Assembly: GCA_021803575.1 (NCBI GenBank)
Contig: JAJZLH010000074.1
Location: 1-48,274 of the forward strand
Source of the DNA: Bacillota bacterium
GTDB lineage: Bacteria > Bacillota > Sulfobacillia > JAJZYS01 > JAJZLH01
Length of the DNA: 48,274 nt
Direction: 5' to 3'
Every line of letters begins with the position of its first letter. Within the stretch, counting starts at the first letter, position 1. The position numbers were made by a program, and so were the translations under genes. Under the pieces are notes generated by a model. It did not search any database. It was not told the origin of the DNA and saw only the letters and a program-made list of their open reading frames with translations. This document shows, one piece after another, positions 15,341 through 23,508 of the stretch.

Positions 15341-16718
15341 CCCTGGCGCCGGAGGGCGCCCGGTCGGGCCACAGCCGTTCCAACAGCGGATAGAGGCCAA
15401 GCGACAGCGCGAAGGACAGGATCAGGCCCAGGGACGAGCCGGAGAAGATGCCCTGGGCCAGCGGGCCGGAGAAGACGCCGCTCGAGGTGAAGGCGACAGC
15501 GGCGAGCAGTCCGATCAGCCATGCCACCAGGGCTGGCCACCGGCAGCGAGGCACCGCTGGCTGGCCGAGCCGCCCCCTCGCCAGGTCGAGCAGGAAGATC
15601 GCCGCCCACGGGGCGAGCGCACCGGCCAGAAGGGTGAGAAAGGCCTCAAAGGTGCCGACGAAGCTGTGCGCCACGAGCAGGATGTACAGGCTGGCGGCGA
15701 TCGAGATCACGGCGTCGACGAAGACGGTGCGGGCCCGGGGGAGCTTGACCCGGGCGGCCAGGAGGCTCAGGCCCGAGGAGTAGACGTCCATGATGTCGCC
15801 GGTGACCATGCCGCCGACCGCCGTGATCAGGTAGGGCACGCTCAGCCAGGCGGGCAGGGCCGACTCCAGGAGGCCGACCGGATTGGCCGAGGTGGCCAGG
15901 CCGGGCAGGCCGCTGGCGAGCAGAACGCCGAAGGCGGTCAGGAAGAAGGCCGGGATGACTGAGGCCCAGGTGGTGAGCCAGGTCAGCCGGCGCCCCGAGG
16001 TCTGGGCCGGCAGGTAGCGGCTGTAGTCAGATGCCGTGTTCACCCAGGAGAGTCCGCTGACGGCCACCACGATGGAGAAGGCTGGCAACACCCCGGTCAG
16101 CCAGGGGCCAGGGTGCGTGGCGACAAGCGTGGCCCAGCGCACGTGGGGCAGCCAGAACGCCACTTCCACCAGGGTCAGGGCGCCGAAGACGTAGGAGAAG
16201 AGGGTCTGCACCCGGACGATCGCCCGGTGGCCGAGGAAGGCCACGGAAAAAGCCAGCACCGTCACCACCGCCAGGGAGCCGACCAGGGCGGCGGGGCTGG
16301 GAGCGATGCCAAAGGCTGCTCCCAGAGCCGCCTCCAGGGCGTAGCTGGCGATGACCAGCACCACCGTCTCCCAGCCCACCAGGTTGAGCCAGGAGAGGAG
16401 GCTGGGGAAGACATTGCCCAGTTCGCCGAAGGACGCCGCCGAGAGCACCATGGTCGGCCGCCCGGTGCGGCAGCCGGGGATGGAGAAGTAGCCGATCAGG
16501 AGGTAGGAGAACAGGCCGGAGAGCGCGATCAGGCTCTGCCACCAGGCCAGCCCGTAGCTGGCGACGACGGCGCCGATCACCACCGCCGTGATCGCCAGGT
16601 TGGCGGCGAACCAGACCCAGAACACCTCCCGGAGCGTTCCGGGGCGCGCCGTGTCCGGCACGCCGTCCCGGCCGTAGGGCTCGATGGCGAAAAACTCCCG
16701 CACCGCCGGTTCAGACAT
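15321..16718 (-). CDS. cytX: NCS1-family permease, probable hydroxymethylpyrimidine transporter
   Basis: This 465-residue protein has about twelve hydrophobic helices and NCS1 features (FFAIEPYGRDGVPDTARPG at the start, VNTASDYSRYLP, GDIMDVYSSGLSL). NCS1 carriers import nucleobases and related rings with a cation. Position decides the substrate: it is the last gene of the TPP-riboswitch operon thiD-tenA-cytX, and CytX-type members are predicted hydroxymethylpyrimidine or aminopyrimidine importers. It overlaps tenA by eight bases. The role as thiamine-pyrimidine importer is inferred from context. Confidence 0.88.
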   Translation of the reverse strand: MSEPAVREFFAIEPYGRDGVPDTARPGTLREVFWVWFAANLAITAVVIGAVVASYGLAWWQSLIALSGLFSYLLIGYFSIPGCRTGRPTMVLSAASFGELGNVFPSLLSWLNLVGWETVVLVIASYALEAALGAAFGIAPSPAALVGSLAVVTVLAFSVAFLGHRAIVRVQTLFSYVFGALTLVEVAFWLPHVRWATLVATHPGPWLTGVLPAFSIVVAVSGLSWVNTASDYSRYLPAQTSGRRLTWLTTWASVIPAFFLTAFGVLLASGLPGLATSANPVGLLESALPAWLSVPYLITAVGGMVTGDIMDVYSSGLSLLAARVKLPRARTVFVDAVISIAASLYILLVAHSFVGTFEAFLTLLAGALAPWAAIFLLDLARGRLGQPAVPRCRWPALVAWLIGLLAAVAFTSSGVFSGPLAQGIFSGSSLGLILSFALSLGLYPLLERLWPDRAPSGARVSSSAP

Positions 16719-17400
16719 CGGTGCCAGGTCCTCCTTCCTGCCAGTTCGAGTAGGCTTGGTCCCAAAACGCCCGCTCGTGCTGCACGCCGGTCCGGAAGAT
16801 CGCCGAGAAGGCGTCCTGCCGGCCGGGCGCCAGGTCGGCCAGGCGGTCGGCCAGGGCGATCTGTTCCGCCACGGCCTCGCCGTATGACGGGCCTGAGTAG
16901 GTCTCGATCCACTGCCGGTAGAGCGGGTGCGGGCAGGGCGGCCCCTGGGCCAGCCAGGTCCCCACCTGCCGGTACACCCAGAAGCAGGGCAGGAGCGCCA
17001 TCACCAGATCGCTGTAGTCCCCGTCCCTGGCCCAGCCGAACAGGAAGTCCAGGTAGGCCTGGGTGGCCGGGCCGCGGTCGGCCAGGCTGAGTCGGGCGGG
17101 ATCCTGGCCGAAGGCCTGGGTCAGGGTCTGATGGAGCGCCGTCTCCACCTCGAACACACCCAGCGCATGGTTCAAAAACAGCTGGATCTCCTGGCGGCTG
17201 GGCGCCTTGGCGGCGGCGGCGGCGAGCAGCCGGGCGAAGTCCTCCAGATAGAGGGCGTCCTGTTCCAGAAAGTAGAGGAAGCAGCCGGGCTGAAGCGTGC
17301 CCTGGGCCAGCTCCAGGAGAAAGGGGTGGCCCGTGATCGCCTGCCACTCCGGCTCAACCTCCGCCCACAGGCGGACGTGGAAGGGTGATCCCGCACCCAT
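16711..17400 (-). CDS. tenA: TenA/Thi-4 family aminopyrimidine aminohydrolase (thiaminase II)
   Basis: The ATG at 17398-17400 overlaps the thiD stop (TGATG) and gives 229 residues, the TenA norm; the open frame upstream is an overlap with thiD. Features are AEVEPEWQAITGHPFLLELA, FLEQDALYLEDFARLLA, ALLPCFWVYRQVG with the catalytic-type Cys, and the C-terminal HERAFWDQAYSNW with the conserved Glu. TenA hydrolyses aminopyrimidines from degraded thiamine to hydroxymethylpyrimidine, which ThiD then phosphorylates. It sits between thiD and cytX under the riboswitch. Confidence 0.93.
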   Translation of the reverse strand: MGAGSPFHVRLWAEVEPEWQAITGHPFLLELAQGTLQPGCFLYFLEQDALYLEDFARLLAAAAAKAPSRQEIQLFLNHALGVFEVETALHQTLTQAFGQDPARLSLADRGPATQAYLDFLFGWARDGDYSDLVMALLPCFWVYRQVGTWLAQGPPCPHPLYRQWIETYSGPSYGEAVAEQIALADRLADLAPGRQDAFSAIFRTGVQHERAFWDQAYSNWQEGGPGTDV

Positions 17401-18227
17401 CAGAACAGGACCTCCCTGCCCAGCTGGTGCCCGAGCGGGCCGTGCCCTTGGCCCAGTCCCGGGGCATGGGCAATGGCCGCCTGCACGTAGCGGATGGCCC
17501 GGTCGACGGCCAGGCGCAAAGGCATACCCTGAGCGAGGCCGGTGGCCAGGGCGGCCGAGAGCGTGCAGCCGGTGCCGTGGGTGTGTGCTGTGTGCTGGCG
17601 CGGTGCGCTGAACCAGATGGCCTCGTGGCCGTCCCATAGGAGGTCGTCCACGGTTAGGCCGGAGCGGTGGCCGCCCTTGACCAGGGCCGCCCCGGCCCCC
17701 ATCTCGACCAGCGCCCGGGCCGCCCGCTCCTGATCGGCCGCCGTTTCGACCGGCAGTCCGGTCAAGGCCGCCGCCTCGGCCAGGTTGGGCGTGACCACCG
17801 ACGCCAGCGGCAAGAGCAGGTCGCGTAGCGCCGCTTCGGCCTCCGCTGCCAGGAGCCGGGCGCCAGACTTGGCGACCATCACCGGGTCGAGCACCAGCGG
17901 CAGATGGCTGAGCCCTGCCAGCTCCTGGGCCACCGCCCGCACCACCGGCTCCGATGCCAGCATGCCGCACTTGATGCCGTCGACGCCCAGATCCGCCACC
18001 ACCGCCTGAATCTGGGCGACCACCGCCGCCGGCGAAAGCTCCCAGACGGCGGTCACCTGGCGCGTGTTCTGAGCCGTCACCGCCGTGACGGCGGTCATGG
18101 CGAACCCGCCCAGCCGCTCGATCGTCTTGATGTCAGCCTGGATGCCGGCACCGCCGCCAGAGTCGCTGCCAGCCACGGACAGGACCCGGCAGGGCCGGCT
18201 GGGATCGAGGGCCACAGCCTCGGCCAT
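17400..18227 (-). CDS. thiD: Hydroxymethylpyrimidine (phosphate) kinase
   Basis: This 275-residue ribokinase-fold enzyme phosphorylates HMP and HMP-P for thiamine synthesis. It shows VAGSDSGGGAGIQADIKT, TAVTAQNTRQV, DPVMVAKSGARLL, TPNLAEA and HTHGTGCTLSAALA, the anion hole with the catalytic-type residue next to C. It starts at ATG behind GAGGAGG, about 20 bases after the riboswitch terminator T tract. It is the first gene of thiD-tenA-cytX, which together would import, convert and phosphorylate the pyrimidine half of thiamine. Confidence 0.96.
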   Translation of the reverse strand: MAEAVALDPSRPCRVLSVAGSDSGGGAGIQADIKTIERLGGFAMTAVTAVTAQNTRQVTAVWELSPAAVVAQIQAVVADLGVDGIKCGMLASEPVVRAVAQELAGLSHLPLVLDPVMVAKSGARLLAAEAEAALRDLLLPLASVVTPNLAEAAALTGLPVETAADQERAARALVEMGAGAALVKGGHRSGLTVDDLLWDGHEAIWFSAPRQHTAHTHGTGCTLSAALATGLAQGMPLRLAVDRAIRYVQAAIAHAPGLGQGHGPLGHQLGREVLF

Positions 18228-18245
18228 GGCAGGCGCCTCCTCTTC

Positions 18246-18276
18246 AAGAAAAGAGCCGCTGCCTGGCGGCAGCGGC
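18246..18276 (-). terminator. Terminator controlled by the TPP riboswitch
   Basis: On the minus strand GCCGCTGCC, loop GCCA and GGCAGCGGC make a nine-pair stem, followed by TCTTTTCTT. It lies between the TPP aptamer and thiD, the usual expression platform. Confidence 0.88.
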
Positions 18277-18299
18277 GAAAGCGGAGGATCGTCCGTATC

Positions 18300-18392
18300 C
18301 TCCCGCTTCCCTCCGCTGGTATAACCCAGGTCAGGTTCGAAGGGTCGGCCGTACGGCCTCTCAGCCTCTTGGTAGAGGCTCCCCTAGCGGCA
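18300..18392 (-). promoter_or_regulatory. TPP (THI-box) riboswitch
   Basis: Read on the minus strand, the aptamer has P1 arms CCGCT/AGCGG, the GGGGAGCC entry, GGCTGAGAGG of the pyrimidine-sensing helix, GACCCTTCGAACCTGACCT, and GGGTTATACCAGCGGAGGGA of the pyrophosphate-sensing helix. All conserved TPP positions are present. Binding of thiamine pyrophosphate should allow the downstream terminator to form and shut off thiD-tenA-cytX. A TTGACA lies at 18426-18431, but the nearest -10-like box is 21 bases away, so the promoter is uncertain. Confidence 0.96.
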
Positions 18393-18442
18393 TGTCCCAT
18401 TTAGGGTGGACCCGGGGAGTGTCGTTGTCAACGGTCGGTAGC

Positions 18443-19492
18443 TTAGGCCCTCCGACCGCACAGGAGCTGGCTCCTGTTGGCGGTGCGGTGGACCGTTACA
18501 GCGGAGAAGCCGGCCGCCTGAGCCAGGTCAGCCAGCTCCTGATCGGTGTGGAGGTGGCCGCGGCTCGCCATCGGTTCCGGGGCCGCCGGCGTGCCTCGAA
18601 GCTCAGGAGGAATGGTGGCCACGGCCAGCCTGCCTCCCGGCCGCAGGACGCGCCAGCACTCCCGGAGCACAGCCAGGGGATCTGGCAAGAAGAAGAACAC
18701 GGTGGCCATCGCCACGGCCGTCACCCAGAGGCCGGGAAGAGGCAGCGCCTCGGCCTCTCCAGGCAACAGCACCAGACGTCCCAAACCCACCGCCGCCTGG
18801 TTTCGCTGGTGGCTGAGCCGGATCATCTCCGGACTGTGGTCGACCCCGATGGCCGTGCAGCCGGTGAGGAGCGCCTGCTCGAGCAGCACGCCGCCGCCGC
18901 AGCCGACCTCGAGCAATCGGTCGCCGGGGCCCAGCGCCAGTGCCTCGAGGATGGCCGTGAAGCCTGGCAGATGCGTCTCGGGATTCTGGTAGATGCGCCT
19001 GGCGCCGGCCCCTTGCGGTCGTCTGGCCAGGCGGTCGGTCAGCCAGTCGCCCAGAGCCTTGGCGCTGGCCGCCCGGCTGGTCACGGCCAGTACCTGATCC
19101 ACCGCCCAGCCCAGAAGTTCCTGATCGGAGGAGCCGACCACCGACTGGACCACGCCGTCCCATCCCTCGAGCCAGAGAGAGATGAGGCTCCCGCCTGAGG
19201 GAGCCTCGGTCACGGCGATACACACCTCGCTGGTGGTCCCCTCTGCCCAGCCGGCCGGGCGGGAGATCCGGCGGATCTGCCGCTGGCTGGCGTCGATCAG
19301 GAGCTCAGCGACCGGCTCCCCCCTGTTGTCTATCCCCGGGGAGGAAATGGGGCCGCCCCGGGCCGGCCAGGCCAGTCCGTGGACAGCGTCGGAGGTGGCG
19401 AGCTCGGCCAGGATCTGAGTCCAGGTCTGTGGCGGCGCCATCGCCGTCTCCAGCTCGATCCGGACCCTGAAGGGACGCACGGGTTCGGCCAA
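18443..19492 (-). CDS. SRPBCC-like domain fused to class I SAM methyltransferase
   Basis: The TTG at 19492 is chosen because GGGGAGG lies seven bases upstream; it gives 349 residues. Residues about 6-145 resemble an SRPBCC/AHSA1 ligand-binding fold (PFRVRIELETAMAPPQTWTQ ... SLISLWLEGWDG). From about 185 follows a methyltransferase: LLEVGCGGGVLLEQAL (SAM loop), IGVDHSPEMIRLSHQRN, GEAEALPLP, CWRVLRPGGRLAVATIPP. The target is unknown; the N-terminal pocket could bind a small hydrophobic substrate. It is divergent from the molybdate-type operon and in the same direction as thiD, but the thi leader starts after its stop. Confidence 0.8.
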   Translation of the reverse strand: MAEPVRPFRVRIELETAMAPPQTWTQILAELATSDAVHGLAWPARGGPISSPGIDNRGEPVAELLIDASQRQIRRISRPAGWAEGTTSEVCIAVTEAPSGGSLISLWLEGWDGVVQSVVGSSDQELLGWAVDQVLAVTSRAASAKALGDWLTDRLARRPQGAGARRIYQNPETHLPGFTAILEALALGPGDRLLEVGCGGGVLLEQALLTGCTAIGVDHSPEMIRLSHQRNQAAVGLGRLVLLPGEAEALPLPGLWVTAVAMATVFFFLPDPLAVLRECWRVLRPGGRLAVATIPPELRGTPAAPEPMASRGHLHTDQELADLAQAAGFSAVTVHRTANRSQLLCGRRA

Positions 19493-19577
19493 GCCGCCGC
19501 CTCCCCTCTGACGTGTGGCTGGGCTACCACACACTGCGGCCCGACTCCTGCCCCGTTCCGGTCCTGGAGCAGGATAG

Positions 19578-19625
19578 ACGTCATGGATGTCATATAGATA
19601 GGACGTATGTCAAAAATACATGACA
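19578..19625. repeat. Repeated TGTCA-type boxes in a divergent promoter region
   Basis: An AT-rich stretch between the methyltransferase and the XRE regulator has ACGTCAT (19578-19584), ATGTCAT (19587-19593), TATGTCAA (from 19606) and the inverted ACATGACA (19618-19625). TGTCA and TGACA form an inverted pair with an eight-base gap. The spacing and position suggest binding sites for the adjacent regulator. Confidence 0.45.
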
Positions 19626-19653
19626 CCGGCCGACAGGGGAGGGGGAGGGCAGG

Positions 19654-20700
19654 ATGGGTGTGAGCCGGTTGCGGGAGCGGCGGCTGGAGCTGGGCTGGGG
19701 GCAGGCAGAACTGGGCCGGCGCGCTGGCATCAGCCGGCAGGCCGTGAACGCCATCGAACGGGAGCAGACGCGAGCCAATGTGGACACGGCGCTCCGCATC
19801 GCTCAGGCCCTGGGCAGATCGGTGGAGGAGCTGTTCGGCGGCCTGGGATCGGGTGGCCCGGTCTGGGCGGATAGCGAGATTGAGCCCAAGCTTGGCATGC
19901 GGGTGGCAGTCGAGCGCTGGGCCGACCAGGCGGTGGCTCGCCCGATCGCTGCCTACCCGGCCTGGGCGGTGGCGGCGGCCCACGGCGAGGTGCGCCGGGT
20001 GGAAGGGAGAGAGGTGGCGGTCGAGCTCTGGGCGACCAGGCCAGCGCTCTTCATCTACGGGTGCGACCCGGCGCTCGGTCTGCTCGCCGCCCACCTCAGC
20101 CGGACGGGCGGGGAGGGCTGGTGGTGGAACGCCAGCAACGGCCAGGCGCTCTCCCTGCTGAGAGCGGGCCAGGCCCGGGCGGTGGCCCTGCACCATGGCG
20201 TGCTGGAGGCGCGGGCCGTCGACCACAGCTGCCTGCGTCTCAGGCTCGTGGGCTGGCAGAGCGGCTGGCTGGTGGCCCGGGGGAACCCGCTGGGCATCCG
20301 GAGTGCAGCCGATCTCCTGCGGCCGGAGATCCGGGTCGGCGTCCGGGAGAGCGGCGCCGAGGCACGCCGCTTGCTGGAACAAGAGCTGGCAGCGGCCGGG
20401 GTGCCCTGGGCGGGCCTGGCGGGCCGCACCATCCCGGTGCGCAGCCAGCTGGGCGCTGCCCGGCTGGTGGCAGACGGGCTGGTTGACACCGCCATCGGCC
20501 ACGCCGGAGCGGCCAGCGCACTGGCTTGTGATCTGGTACCAATTCGGCAGGAGGTGACCGACCTGCTGATTCCGCGAGCGGTGGCCGAACAGGCGGAGGT
20601 GAGAAAGCTGCTCGCCTGCATGGTCAGCGCGCCGTTCCGGCGTGACCTGGCAGCGGCCGGCCCCTATGACACGGCAAGGACAGGTGAAGAGGTTGGTTAG
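19654..20700 (+). CDS. XRE-type regulator with a periplasmic-binding-protein-like sensor domain
   Basis: The 348-residue protein starts at ATG with GGGAGGG upstream. Residues 1-60 are an XRE helix-turn-helix (RLRERRLELGWGQAELGRRA, GISRQAVNAIEREQ, RIAQALGRSVEELF). From about residue 95 a PBP-like domain follows (LFIYGCDPALGLLAAHLS, VALHHGVLEAR, GWLVARGNP, IRVGVRESGAEARRLLEQEL, DGLVDTAIGHAGAASAL). This design is known in regulators of molybdate/tungstate uptake genes. It overlaps the downstream lipoprotein gene, so it is co-transcribed with and probably controls it, sensing oxyanion inside the cell (inferred). Confidence 0.85.
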   Translation: MGVSRLRERRLELGWGQAELGRRAGISRQAVNAIEREQTRANVDTALRIAQALGRSVEELFGGLGSGGPVWADSEIEPKLGMRVAVERWADQAVARPIAAYPAWAVAAAHGEVRRVEGREVAVELWATRPALFIYGCDPALGLLAAHLSRTGGEGWWWNASNGQALSLLRAGQARAVALHHGVLEARAVDHSCLRLRLVGWQSGWLVARGNPLGIRSAADLLRPEIRVGVRESGAEARRLLEQELAAAGVPWAGLAGRTIPVRSQLGAARLVADGLVDTAIGHAGAASALACDLVPIRQEVTDLLIPRAVAEQAEVRKLLACMVSAPFRRDLAAAGPYDTARTGEEVG

Positions 20701-21583
20701 GCGGCATCTGGCCCTCGCCCTCCTGGTAGCGCTGGTGGGCATGGCCAGCGGCTGCGGCGCCGTATCCACGGCGTCACCCACCCACTCCTCCAAGGTGGTG
20801 GTGCTGTACGCCGGATCTCTGGTGCAGCTGATGGAGCAGTCGCTCGGGCCGGCTTTCGACCGGGCGAGCGGTGACCACTTCCAGGGCTATGCCGGCGGAT
20901 CGGTGGCGCTCGCCAACGAGGTAAAGGGCCGGCTGGTGCGGGCGGACATCTTCATCAGCGCCGAGCCGTCGGTCAACCAGAGCCTGACCGGGCGAGGCAA
21001 CGGCAACTGGGTCTCCTGGTATGCCACCTTCGCCCAGGCCCCCTTGGTCCTGGGCTACAACCCGAAGAGCCAGTTCGCCAACCTGTTTCGGACGGAACCA
21101 TGGTACCAGGTGCTAAAGACGCCCGGGCTGCTCTTGGGACGCACCGATCCGACCCTGGACCCGAAGGGTGTGCTGACCATCGATGTGGTGGAGAGGGAGG
21201 CGGCCCTGCTCGGGCAGCCGGGTCTGGTCAGCCAGATCCTGGGCCCGGCGGAGAATCCGGCGCAGATCTTCCCGGAGCAGGAGCTGGTCGGCCGCCTCTT
21301 GGCTGGGCAGCTGGACGCCGGCTTCTTCTATCAGAATGAGGCGGTCCAGGCCAAGATCCCCTATGTGACGCTGCCGGCGGCGGTCGACCTGGCCGCCCGC
21401 TACACGGTAACGGAACTGAGGGGCGCTCCCGACCCGGCGGCGGCGGCCGCCTTCATCACCTTCCTGTACAGTGCCAGGGGTCAGGCCCTGATGCGGGCCA
21501 GCGGGCTCACACCGCTCACCCCCAGCCTGAGCGGTGCCCCCTCCGCGGTGCCGGCCGGCCTCCGCCACCTGTTCGGCCCGTGA
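20684..21583 (+). CDS. Molybdate/tungstate-type binding lipoprotein (WtpA-like)
   Basis: Starts at 20642, 20666 and 20684 are possible; GTG 20684 is taken because AAGGA lies just upstream and a compact lipoprotein signal follows (MKRLVRRHLALALLVALVGM, lipobox ASGC, Cys24). The 299-residue product matches WtpA/ModA-type binding proteins: LYAGSLVQLMEQ, AGGSVALANEVKG, DIFISAEPS, WYATFAQAPLVLGYNPKS and YQNEAVQAKIPYVTLP. It would capture molybdate or tungstate outside the membrane and pass it to the fused permease-ATPase that begins in its own stop codon (GTGA). Which anion is preferred cannot be told by eye. Confidence 0.87.
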   Translation: MKRLVRRHLALALLVALVGMASGCGAVSTASPTHSSKVVVLYAGSLVQLMEQSLGPAFDRASGDHFQGYAGGSVALANEVKGRLVRADIFISAEPSVNQSLTGRGNGNWVSWYATFAQAPLVLGYNPKSQFANLFRTEPWYQVLKTPGLLLGRTDPTLDPKGVLTIDVVEREAALLGQPGLVSQILGPAENPAQIFPEQELVGRLLAGQLDAGFFYQNEAVQAKIPYVTLPAAVDLAARYTVTELRGAPDPAAAAAFITFLYSARGQALMRASGLTPLTPSLSGAPSAVPAGLRHLFGP

Positions 21584-23370
21584 GGCCTAAGCGCTCTCCG
21601 CTCAGCGTCCGCCTCCTGGGCGGGCTGCTCGCCGTCTACCTCGGCCTGCCGCTGATCGTGCTGGCGACGCACCTCGGCGCCAGTACCTGGCAGGCCGTGG
21701 GCGAGGGTCCGACCCTGGCCGCCCTCGCCACCTCGGTGGAAGCGGCCTCCCTCTCGACGGTCCTGATGGCCGCCTTTGGCATCCCACTCGGCTACGCCCT
21801 GGCTCGCTCCCAGGGCCGGGCCGGTCGCCTGCTCGGGCTGCTAGTCCAGCTGCCGCTGGCCCTGCCGCCCTTGGTCGCCGGCATCCTGCTCCTGCTCTTG
21901 GTCGGACCCTACACCCTGATTGGCACCCTCACCTCCGGCGCCCTCAGCCAGACCTTCCTCGGCATCGTGCTGGCCCAGACCTTCGTCGCCTCTCCCTTTG
22001 TGATCATCAGCGCCAGGAGCGCCTTCCAGGCCATTGATCAGGAGCTCCTGGCCGTGGCCTCCACGCTGGGCGAGCACCCCTTGGGACAGCTGCTGCGGGT
22101 GGCGCTGCCGCTGGCCTGGCCCGGCGTTGCAGCCGGGCTGGCCCTGGGCTGGGTGCGCGCCTTCGGTGAATTCGGGGCGACTGTGATGCTGGCCTACCAC
22201 CCGTACTCGCTGCCGGTTGCCACCTATGTGGCGTTTGGCAGCACCGGCCTGCCTGCCACCTTCGCGCCGGTGATGCTGGCCGCCCTGACCGGCCTCCTCT
22301 TTCTGGTCCTGACCGCGCTCATCCCGCCGCGCTGGCGAAGGGCCCGCCGCTCGGCTTTGGCCGAGCCGTCCCGGCCCCCGGCGGCGGAGGTGCACCAGGA
22401 CCTGTCGTTCCGGCTGAGGCGCGACCTGGGCCCCTTTTCCCTGGACGTGGCCTGGCCGGGCGGTGCCAGGCGGCTCGCCATCCTCGGGCCGTCCGGGGCC
22501 GGCAAGACGCTGACCCTCCGCCTCTTAGCCGGGGTGGATGCGGGCGAGGGCGAGATCCGCTACGGAGAGACGAGAATCGACCAGCTGCCGGCGGAGAGGC
22601 GGGGTATCGGCTATGTGCCGCAGCAGGGTGCCCTGTTCGGGCACCTGACCGTCGCCGACCAGGCGGTCTTCGCCCGGGACGCCGACCGGGCGCTGGCGGC
22701 CTTCTGGCTGGGCGAGATGGGGCTGGCCGCCAGGGCGGGGGCCTTTCCCGACGAACTGTCCGGCGGCGAGCGCCAGCGCCTGGCCCTCATCCGATCGCTG
22801 GCCAGGCGGCCTCGGCTGTTGCTGCTGGACGAACCCCTGTCTGCACTCGACCAGCCGCTCCGGCGGGATCTGCAGCGCCAGATCGCCCATCTGGGCGAGG
22901 TGAGCGGATTGCCGATGGTGGTGGTCAGCCACGACCCGGAGGAAGCCTGGGCCCTGGCCAGCTCGGTGCTGGTGCTGATCGGCGGCAAGGTGGCACAGGC
23001 CGGGACCAAGGAGGAGGTGTTCCGCCACCCCGCCTCGCCCCAGGTGGCGCGCCTGGTCGGCTTCACCGAACTCAATCAGGGGAGGCTCGACGAACAGGGC
23101 GGACTGGTGTGGGGGGGGACCCGCCTGGCCCTCCCCGGGCGGCGGTCGCCGGGGCCGGTGACCTGGGGCGTGGCGCCGGGCGGGGTGCGCCTCGATGAAA
23201 GCGGGCCGTATCAGGGCCGGGTCCTGGAGCGCCTCAGCCGCGTCGGCGGCGACGAGCTGACGGTCGAGCTGGAGGGGGCCAGGCTGACGGTGGCCGGGGG
23301 GCCAGCGCCGCAGGGTCAGGACCGGGTGCAGCTCAGCATCGATGCCGAGGCGGTGGCGGTCTGGGCATAG
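21580..23370 (+). CDS. Fused ABC permease-ATPase, molybdate/tungstate type
   Basis: The 596-residue protein joins the two parts that are usually separate. Residues about 10-255 are a permease with around six helices and the EAA-type coupling loop (ASTLGEHPLGQLLRVALPLA). Residues about 270-490 are the ATPase: Walker A GPSGAGKT near 303, Q loop PQQGALFGHLT, signature LSGGERQRLAL near 393, Walker B LLLLDEPLSALDQ, and H loop VVSHDPEEA. Residues from about 505 form a TOBE-like regulatory tail. The GTG start overlaps the lipoprotein stop by four bases. A homodimer would give two permease and two ATPase halves. Import of molybdate or tungstate is inferred from the binding protein. Confidence 0.9.
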   Translation: MRPKRSPLSVRLLGGLLAVYLGLPLIVLATHLGASTWQAVGEGPTLAALATSVEAASLSTVLMAAFGIPLGYALARSQGRAGRLLGLLVQLPLALPPLVAGILLLLLVGPYTLIGTLTSGALSQTFLGIVLAQTFVASPFVIISARSAFQAIDQELLAVASTLGEHPLGQLLRVALPLAWPGVAAGLALGWVRAFGEFGATVMLAYHPYSLPVATYVAFGSTGLPATFAPVMLAALTGLLFLVLTALIPPRWRRARRSALAEPSRPPAAEVHQDLSFRLRRDLGPFSLDVAWPGGARRLAILGPSGAGKTLTLRLLAGVDAGEGEIRYGETRIDQLPAERRGIGYVPQQGALFGHLTVADQAVFARDADRALAAFWLGEMGLAARAGAFPDELSGGERQRLALIRSLARRPRLLLLDEPLSALDQPLRRDLQRQIAHLGEVSGLPMVVVSHDPEEAWALASSVLVLIGGKVAQAGTKEEVFRHPASPQVARLVGFTELNQGRLDEQGGLVWGGTRLALPGRRSPGPVTWGVAPGGVRLDESGPYQGRVLERLSRVGGDELTVELEGARLTVAGGPAPQGQDRVQLSIDAEAVAVWA

Positions 23371-23384
23371 GCGGCCCTCAGGTG

Positions 23385-23393
23385 TGCTACACT
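23385..23393 (+). promoter_or_regulatory. Extended -10 promoter of the pyruvate dehydrogenase operon
   Basis: TG-C-TACACT lies 15 bases after the transporter stop. It would give a leader of about 110 bases before aceE. No good -35 box is seen. Confidence 0.5.
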
Positions 23394-23444
23394 GGGCCGG
23401 CGGCAAAGTCGTTGCCGCCCCATAGATCGTGATGTTGATGGATG

Positions 23445-23490
23445 CCGAGACGTGTCTTGGGAGCCCGGCTGGGCTCCTCCCCTGTCTCGG
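23445..23490 (+). promoter_or_regulatory. Stem-loop in the aceE leader
   Basis: An outer stem CCGAGAC (23445-23451) with GTCTCGG (23484-23490) encloses an inner stem GGAGCCC (23460-23466) with GGGCTCC (23471-23477) and loop GGCT. Both stems are perfect. The structure ends three bases before the GGGAGGAA ribosome site of aceE, so it could modulate translation or mRNA stability. Confidence 0.55.
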
Positions 23491-23508
23491 CCGGGAGGAA
23501 CACCGGGG

